A stretch of 64,000 bases of DNA, from NCBI GenBank assembly GCA_024696355.1, contig JAILGV010000132.1, positions 1-64,000 on the forward strand, written 5' to 3'. The notes beneath the pieces were generated by a model. That model was not told the origin of the DNA. It did not search any database and was given only the letters and a program-made list of their open reading frames with translations. Below are positions 57,664-64,000 of this stretch, one piece after another. Each line of letters begins with the position of its first letter. Position 1 is the first letter of the stretch. This stretch comes from Solobacterium sp. (GTDB lineage Bacteria; Bacillota_I; Bacilli_A; Erysipelotrichales; Erysipelotrichaceae). Position numbers and translations under genes: made by a program.

Positions 57664-58175
57664 TTCTGCACAGCCTTTCTTTTTTCGTTTTCCGGAACAA
57701 TTTCAGCTTCCACCTGTTCCGGCTCATCTTCATCTTTTTCAAATATCATGCAGATCATCAGGATAATCACTCCGACAGTCAGTGCGCAGTCTGCGACATT
57801 GAATACCGGAAAATCATATCCGAAGATATAGAAATTCAGAAAGTCCCGGACATATCCCAGCATAAGTCTGTCGATCAGGTTTCCGGCAGCTCCGGCAATC
57901 ATCATGGCAAGTGCATAAGCGTGTACTTTTCTGCCCTTTTTCATGTTCGAAAGCATAAACCTGAACATTACCAGGATGGCAGCGGCCGCCACCGCGGAAA
58001 GAAACACCTGATGCCCCGCCAGCATGCTCCAGGCGGCTCCGGTATTTTTTACGTAAGTGATATAAAAGAAATTCCGGATGATTTCCACATTCACGTGCAT
58101 CTCCGGTGTATTCTGTATCCAGATTTTTGTAAGCTGATCCAGTGCGGTCAGTAAGACAATTAAAAAATATAACAT
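57660..58175 (-). CDS. lspA: Lipoprotein signal peptidase (signal peptidase II)
   Basis: A 171 aa membrane aspartic protease that removes signal peptides from prolipoproteins such as the BMP and GH43-like proteins here. It has four membrane helices, with the catalytic pair in GNLIDRLMLGYVRDF (about 104-118) and FPVFNVADCALTVGV (about 129-143). The longest frame starts at 58208, but that ATG overlaps a -10-like TATGAT; the ATG at 58175 has GAGG 13 bases ahead and begins MLYFLIVLLTALDQ, as expected. A C-terminal acidic tail is present. Confidence 0.93.
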   Translation of the reverse strand: MLYFLIVLLTALDQLTKIWIQNTPEMHVNVEIIRNFFYITYVKNTGAAWSMLAGHQVFLSAVAAAAILVMFRFMLSNMKKGRKVHAYALAMMIAGAAGNLIDRLMLGYVRDFLNFYIFGYDFPVFNVADCALTVGVIILMICMIFEKDEDEPEQVEAEIVPENEKRKAVQK

Positions 58176-58220
58176 AGCAGATCTCTGTCCTCTAAATACT
58201 TGTATCATACATTTTCCGAA

Positions 58221-58247
58221 GAAAAAAGACCATCGTCAGATGATCTT
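58221..58247 (-). terminator. Terminator of the TSCPD-domain gene
   Basis: A 9 bp stem (one G-U pair) with loop UGAC, followed by UUUUC on the minus strand, six bases after the stop. Confidence 0.85.
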
Positions 58248-58253
58248 TTATCA

Positions 58254-58514
58254 TCAGTTGGACTGTTCCAGATACAGCTTCAGTGCTTTTGCCATCTGAT
58301 CAGGGCATGACGTGGGCTTCATGCCGCACTTGATTCCGTCGAGCCTTTCGACTACGTCCTCTATCTTCATTCCTTTTACGAGACTGGCAATTCCCTTGAG
58401 ATTTCCGTTGCAGCCGCCGACCACCTGAACAGAGTCAACCTGATCACCGTCAAGCGTGAAAATCATCTGTCTGCTGCATACGCCCTTGGGCTGATATACA
58501 TATTCTTTCTTCAT
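58254..58514 (-). CDS. TSCPD domain protein (TIGR03905 type)
   Basis: An 86 aa protein matching the small stand-alone TSCPD family: YQPKGVCSRQMIFTLDGD at the start, VGGCNGNLKGIASLVKG in the middle and GIKCGMKPTSCPDQMAKAL at the end, with four conserved cysteines suited to binding a metal. In larger proteins the domain occurs at the end of ribonucleotide reductases; the free form has no known function. The ATG at 58514 follows GGAGG at a normal distance; a longer frame to 58532 is less likely. Confidence 0.88.
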   Translation of the reverse strand: MKKEYVYQPKGVCSRQMIFTLDGDQVDSVQVVGGCNGNLKGIASLVKGMKIEDVVERLDGIKCGMKPTSCPDQMAKALKLYLEQSN

Positions 58515-58558
58515 AAAATCCTCCGACGGCATTATTGTATGCCTTTAGTCAGCATTAT

Positions 58559-60004
58559 TCACTTTTTTTGCCCGGACAGCGGCAGTTCAAACCAGAATGT
58601 GCTGCCTTCGTTTATCCTGCTTGTCACTCCGAACGGCGCATGATGCATTTCAAGAACCTGACGGACAATGGAAAGCCCGATGCCGCTGGAGTTCATGCGT
58701 CTGACATGCTGCTTGTCTATCTTGTAGTATCTGTCCCAGATATCATCAAGCTTGTCTTCGGCAATCCCTTCACCGTAATCCTGCACTTCAACCCTGACAT
58801 TGTCTCCTGCTTTCAATGCGCGGACATCGATCCGTCTGCTTTCACCCGAATAATTGACTGCATTCGTCATCAGATTGTTGAAGACCTGGGCAATGCGCTT
58901 CATGTCTGCCCTGACATACAGATCTTTTTCAGCATCAAGGCTGATTTCAAATCCGTCCTGCATCCGGTAGACATCATATTTCCGCAGTTCAGCATCAATC
59001 AGAGAAACAATATTGAATTCAGATATATCAAGGCTGATTCTGTTTTCCTGCATCCGCGAAAGATCAAGCAGATCGTTCACCAGATAAGTCAGTCTTCTTG
59101 ATTCGTCAATGATTACCTGAATATTCTCGTCTGTCTTTTCGCCCGGCAGATCACGCATCATCTCACCGTAGCCCGATATCATTGTCAGCGGCGTTCTCAG
59201 ATCGTGGGAGACATTTGCAATCAGGTCTCTTTTTGCCTTGTCCGCCTTTGAAATATCCTTAGCTGCCTGTTCAAGTGTTTCATTCAGTTCTTCCGCTTCA
59301 CTGTAGCCTGCCCTGATATCACCGATCTGATAGCTTCCTTCCGGAAGCTGTCTGGCTGCTTCGTTGATTCTGGACAGCGGTCTGGCGACCGTTCTGTACA
59401 GGAAATATGTCAGAAGAATTACCGCGGCAAGGACAATCAGTGAAATATAAAGAATCTGCACCCGAAGCGTGCTCAGCGTTGCGTTGACCGGAGTCAGACC
59501 GGAATACACCATAATCACTGTTTCCGGACCGTCATCTGCCTCAAGAATTCTTGTAAAGGTAAGATTTGTCATCAGATCACGGCCGTTGTCAGCGGATTTT
59601 GATGTTCCGCCTGCCGGCCCGATTCCGGAAACGGTTTTTGACAGGTATTCATTGCCGTTGGAACGGGCAAGCTGAACCTGATCATACAGTTCCATCGGAC
59701 TCATGCGGTACAGAACACAGCCCATGTTTCCGGTTGTTATATCGGTGTTTCCTTCAAATATTCTTACACAGGTATCATTTGCCGCACTGATGTTATAGAG
59801 CACTTCCGACAGATTGGCGGTATCGTCACCGTCAATCGCTTCTTCAATCTGCCTGCTGGCATTCTTTACCGATTCAATTTTGTACTTTTCATACATCGGT
59901 TCAAGCAGCCACAGCTGAAAAACGATCAGCAGTGCGATCAGCCCTGCCGCAAACATCATCAGATATTCAGCAATTTTCCATTTAAGACTGATCTTCTTTT
60001 TCAA
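58559..60004 (-). CDS. Membrane sensor histidine kinase
   Basis: A kinase of about 481 aa. Two membrane helices (about 10-30 and 180-200) enclose an extracytoplasmic sensor domain of about 150 residues; a HAMP-type linker follows, then the dimerisation domain with the phospho-acceptor His in NVSHDLRTPLT (about 262) and an HATPase domain with N (NLMTNAVNYS), G1 (VQDYGEGIA) and G2 (SSGIGLSIVRQV) boxes. The stimulus is unknown. The frame opens with a TTG at 60016 directly beside AGGGG; the TTG at 60004 is better spaced and is preferred. It overlaps the response-regulator gene. Confidence 0.9.
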   Translation of the reverse strand: MKKKISLKWKIAEYLMMFAAGLIALLIVFQLWLLEPMYEKYKIESVKNASRQIEEAIDGDDTANLSEVLYNISAANDTCVRIFEGNTDITTGNMGCVLYRMSPMELYDQVQLARSNGNEYLSKTVSGIGPAGGTSKSADNGRDLMTNLTFTRILEADDGPETVIMVYSGLTPVNATLSTLRVQILYISLIVLAAVILLTYFLYRTVARPLSRINEAARQLPEGSYQIGDIRAGYSEAEELNETLEQAAKDISKADKAKRDLIANVSHDLRTPLTMISGYGEMMRDLPGEKTDENIQVIIDESRRLTYLVNDLLDLSRMQENRISLDISEFNIVSLIDAELRKYDVYRMQDGFEISLDAEKDLYVRADMKRIAQVFNNLMTNAVNYSGESRRIDVRALKAGDNVRVEVQDYGEGIAEDKLDDIWDRYYKIDKQHVRRMNSSGIGLSIVRQVLEMHHAPFGVTSRINEGSTFWFELPLSGQKK

Positions 60005-60665
60005 AACGGTAGCCAACCCCTCTCAATGTCACGATGTATCTGCTGTAATCTCCCAGATTTCTGCGGAGCAGCTTAATGTGCGTATCAAGTGTTCTGTCAT
60101 CACCGAAAAAATCATATCCCCATACGGTGGACAGGATTTGTTCCCGGGTCAGAGCGATGCCGGCATTCTTTACCAGATATACCAGCAGATCATATTCTTT
60201 CGGAGACAGATTAATCCGTTCACCGCCAATCGTAACAATCCTCGCACCGTAATCTATTGCCAGATCGTTGAGACGGTATGTTTCACCTGCCGATGAAGAC
60301 GGATATACCCGCTTCAGAATTGCATGAATACGCATCATCAGTTCTTTTCCTGAGAAAGGCTTCACTACATAGTCATCCACGCCAAGATCAAAGCCGTGAA
60401 CCTTGTCATATTCTTCTCCCAGAGCCGAAAGCAGAATCACAGGTATTTCCGGCCTGATTTTCTTGATCTGCCTGCATGCGGAAAAACCGTCCAGATTCGG
60501 CATCATGATATCCATAACGACAAGATCAATTCTGTCCTTCGCTACTTTGTCCACTGCCTCCAGTCCGTCCGAAGCTTCAACTGCCTCGAATCCTTCATAT
60601 ACCGCATATTTGCATATCATCTGACGGATTTTTTCTTCGTCATCCGCAATCAGTATCCGTGTCAT
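59982..60665 (-). CDS. OmpR/PhoB family response regulator
   Basis: A 227 aa regulator. The receiver domain (1-118) has the acidic pair in IADDEEK (Asp8, Asp9), the phospho-acceptor Asp in LVVMDIMMPN (about 51-53), the LLSA Ser and the VKPFSGKEL Lys (about 101). A winged-helix DNA-binding domain (LTREQILSTVWGYDFFGDDRTLDTHI) fills the end. It is the partner of the overlapping histidine kinase; GGAGA precedes the ATG. Target genes cannot be told from the window. Confidence 0.95.
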   Translation of the reverse strand: MTRILIADDEEKIRQMICKYAVYEGFEAVEASDGLEAVDKVAKDRIDLVVMDIMMPNLDGFSACRQIKKIRPEIPVILLSALGEEYDKVHGFDLGVDDYVVKPFSGKELMMRIHAILKRVYPSSSAGETYRLNDLAIDYGARIVTIGGERINLSPKEYDLLVYLVKNAGIALTREQILSTVWGYDFFGDDRTLDTHIKLLRRNLGDYSRYIVTLRGVGYRFEKEDQS

Positions 60666-60728
60666 TTCTGTCTCCTGTTTTCATTTTGAAGTGTCTGTGT
60701 GAAGAGTATGTGAACTGAACTTGAATTT

Positions 60729-61577
60729 TTACAAACTTTCTATCAGATCAGCAGCTTCACTGATCTCCGGAACTTTCAGACTTTCAACCTCACCGCTGTC
60801 GCTGGCTTCCGCCTGTTCCTGCCTCAGAGGAATTCTTGCAAGAACCCTGAGCCCGTGCTTCGCAGCGATTTCATCAATATGGCTTCTGCCGAATACATAA
60901 AGCTTTTCGCCGCATTTGCTGCATTCCACATAGCTCATGTTTTCCACAAGTCCGAGCATTTTGATGTTCATCATGTCTGCCATATTAATTGCTTTTTCAA
61001 CAACCATGCCGACAAGATCCTGAGGTGACGTAACAACGATAATGCCGTCAAGCGGCAGTGACTGGAATACTGTCAGAGGAACATCGCCTGTTCCCGGAGG
61101 CATATCCACAAACATATAGTCAACGTTGTCCCAGAACACTTCCTGATAGAACTGCTTGATAACTCCTGCGACAATCGGTCCTCTCCAGATGACCGGCTGA
61201 GAGTCATCCTCAAGCATCATATTTGTACTGACGACCTGAATGCCGCCCGCAGTAACTGCAGGATATGCAAGTTCGCCGTCTCCGTACATTTTTTCCGTAA
61301 TTCCGAACACCTTTGTCATTGACGGTCCGGTAATATCTGCATCAAGAACTGCTGTTCTGTGGCCCCTTCTCTGCATTTCACATGCAAGAAGGCTTGTGAC
61401 AAAAGACTTTCCGACACCGCCTTTACCGGAAACTACGCCGATCATTCTGCGGATCGAGGATCTCGGATGCGGTTCGATCCGAAAACTCTGAGATCCCCCG
61501 TTTCTGCTCGGGCACGCTGTCCCGCAGCTGCTGCAGTCATGATTGCAGTTTTCCGGATTCTGATTTACTTCACTCAT
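60729..61577 (-). CDS. Mrp/NBP35-type iron-sulfur carrier P-loop ATPase
   Basis: A 282 aa ATPase of the Mrp/ApbC/Nbp35 group, which carries [4Fe-4S] clusters to target proteins. A Cys-rich N-terminus (NCNHDCSSCGTACPS, four Cys in about residues 9-23) looks like the Nbp35 ferredoxin-like cluster site. The deviant Walker A GVVSGKGGVGKSF begins near 48, MFVDMPPGTGD is the switch region, and the VECSKCGEKLY pair (CxxC, near 215) bridges the dimer. The ATG at 61577 follows GGAG; a longer frame from 61634 is less likely. Divergent from purA. Confidence 0.9.
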   Translation of the reverse strand: MSEVNQNPENCNHDCSSCGTACPSRNGGSQSFRIEPHPRSSIRRMIGVVSGKGGVGKSFVTSLLACEMQRRGHRTAVLDADITGPSMTKVFGITEKMYGDGELAYPAVTAGGIQVVSTNMMLEDDSQPVIWRGPIVAGVIKQFYQEVFWDNVDYMFVDMPPGTGDVPLTVFQSLPLDGIIVVTSPQDLVGMVVEKAINMADMMNIKMLGLVENMSYVECSKCGEKLYVFGRSHIDEIAAKHGLRVLARIPLRQEQAEASDSGEVESLKVPEISEAADLIESL

Positions 61578-61605
61578 TTTTATTTGATCTCCTTCATTCC
61601 GGTTT

Positions 61606-61614
61606 ATTTTATCA
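61606..61614 (-). promoter_or_regulatory. Extended -10 promoter of the Mrp gene
   Basis: TGATAAAAT on the minus strand, 28 bases before the ATG, leaving room for AAGGAG. Confidence 0.5.
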
Positions 61615-61655
61615 TCTATATTATGTGACTGCATAAAATTTGAATTATGTCATGA

Positions 61656-63023
<1,368 letters not shown>

Positions 63024-63061
63024 CAGAAAAAAGATGAACAGACAGTTCATCTTTTTTTCTG
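63024..63061. terminator. Bidirectional terminator between purA and purB
   Basis: A stem of 13 or more bp with loop AGACA (63040-63044), flanked by A and T runs on both strands, directly after the purA stop. Confidence 0.9.
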
Positions 63062-63086
63062 ACAATCCCTTATACTGTAAATCTTC

Positions 63087-64000
63087 TTATTTTTCGATCA
63101 GACCGATGCGCCGGTAAATCTCATCTACATTTCTGGTATGGTACATCGGATCAAAACAGTCGTCGATTTCTTCCTGTGTCAGTGTATTCCTGACCTCGGG
63201 CTCAGCCTCCATCAGTTCCTTGAAATTCAGATTGTTTTCCCATGCCGTGATTGCCTGGGGCTGAACGGTATCATATGCTTTTTCCCTGCTCCAGCCTTTT
63301 TCCACAAGCTTCAGCATAAATCTCTGTGAGAAGATTACACCGTTTGTCAGCCAGATGTTTTTCAGCATCCGTTCGGGGAAGACCGTGAGATTCTTAAGAA
63401 TTCTTCCGAATCTGTTCAGCATATAGTCGAGAAGCTCGGTGGCATCAGGTGAAATGATGCGCTCGGCGGAGGAATGGGAAATATCCCTTTCATGCCACAG
63501 CGGAATATCTTCATACGCCGTAAGCATATAACCGCGCAGAACCCTGGCGCATCCGCAGATATTCTCCGAGCCGATCGGATTCCGCTTATGGGGCATAGCC
63601 GAGGACCCTTTCTGTCCCTTGTTGAAATGCTCTTCTGCCTCACGCACTTCGGTTCTCTGCAGATGCCTGATTTCGACGGCCATCTGTTCCAGTGTCGAGC
63701 CGATCAGCGCAAGTGTCGCAAAGTAATGTGCATATCTGTCTCTCTGCAGCACCTGCGTGGAAACAGCTGCGGAATGAATTCCAAGATGTTCGCAGACATA
63801 ATCCTGCACAAACGGAGGAATATTTGCAAAGGTGCCGACAGCACCGGAAATCTTTCCGGCTTCAACGTCCTTCGCAGCGAGTTCAAAGCGTTCCTGATTG
63901 CGCTTCATCTCCTCGTACCAGAGTGCAAACTTCATGCCGAACGTAGTAATCTCGGCATGCACTCCGTGTGTTCTTCCGATCATGACCGTATTTTTGTACT
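63087..64000 (-). CDS. purB: Adenylosuccinate lyase, cut by the window edge
   Basis: The C-terminal 304 or so residues of PurB; the reading frame stays open through the window edge, and the ATG at 63983 is internal ([12 protein letters not shown]). The [16 protein letters not shown] strand and fumarase/aspartase superfamily signature [17 protein letters not shown] (catalytic Ser loop) are present. PurB splits adenylosuccinate to AMP and SAICAR to AICAR. It is convergent with purA. Confidence 0.95.
   Translation of the reverse strand, partial: YKNTVMIGRTHGVHAEITTFGMKFALWYEEMKRNQERFELAAKDVEAGKISGAVGTFANIPPFVQDYVCEHLGIHSAAVSTQVLQRDRYAHYFATLALIGSTLEQMAVEIRHLQRTEVREAEEHFNKGQKGSSAMPHKRNPIGSENICGCARVLRGYMLTAYEDIPLWHERDISHSSAERIISPDATELLDYMLNRFGRILKNLTVFPERMLKNIWLTNGVIFSQRFMLKLVEKGWSREKAYDTVQPQAITAWENNLNFKELMEAEPEVRNTLTQEEIDDCFDPMYHTRNVDEIYRRIGLIEK

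Overview
This window is about 64 kb of gene-dense bacterial chromosome. It has the profile of a low-to-moderate GC member of the Bacillota: a long PolC-type replicative polymerase, RNase HIII, MutS2 with a Smr domain, YlxR/RnpM, an Asp23-type protein beside a fatty-acid kinase A, DivIB, a CvpA-MutS2 pair and strong AGGAGG ribosome binding sites. The combination fits the Erysipelotrichia/Mollicutes-related branch best. That placement is inference from gene content and style, not a measured phylogeny. I see no rRNA, phage, insertion sequence or CRISPR array. Most genes lie on the minus strand; the exceptions are short single-gene units.

Region by region (minus-strand units read right to left): (1) 0.1-2.5 kb, a tryptophanase-family lyase with a RidA imine deaminase, preceded by a cre-like site, a promoter and a leader with alternative hairpins. 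(2) 2.5-7.9 kb, a LysR regulator, two related M20 peptidases, a GltS-like carrier and a GNAT acetyltransferase. (3) 8.0-17.7 kb, a nucleoside-scavenging operon (alpha/beta hydrolase, ADP-ribosylglycohydrolase, BMP-type ABC importer, nucleoside hydrolase) divergent from adenosine deaminase. (4) 17.7-27.2 kb, rimP-nusA-ylxR-infB-rbfA and polC. (5) 27.2-38.1 kb, murG-murB-divIB, asp23-fakA, and recG-rnc-galactokinase-HerA-like ATPase. (6) 38.1-44.9 kb, a GH43-like lipoprotein, a 58-residue unknown protein, ysxC, lon, trigger factor with two HrcA-type CIRCE sites, and an unknown protein. (7) 44.9-54.4 kb, tRNA-Arg(UCU), a phosphoesterase, a small membrane protein, DegV/FakB, a D,D-carboxypeptidase, uvrC, mutS2-cvpA, rnhC and an azoreductase-like flavoprotein. 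(8) 54.5-64 kb, a PfkB sugar kinase, lspA-rluD-rhomboid-comEB, a TSCPD protein, a two-component system, an Mrp ATPase, purA and a purB cut by the window edge.

The genes suggest an amino-acid-fermenting, host-associated life: beta-elimination of an amino acid with removal of the reactive imine, trimming of peptides or N-acyl amino acids, uptake and cleavage of nucleosides, and activation of exogenous fatty acids (FakA with a DegV/FakB partner). The most notable points are the regulated leader of the tryptophanase unit, the joining of an ADP-ribosylglycohydrolase to a nucleoside importer, twin CIRCE operators over the trigger factor promoter, and at least six genes whose -10 box sits only 6-11 bases before the start codon with no ribosome binding site, which points to leaderless mRNAs. 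Several gene starts were moved from the longest open frame to the codon with a properly spaced ribosome binding site; each entry says so.
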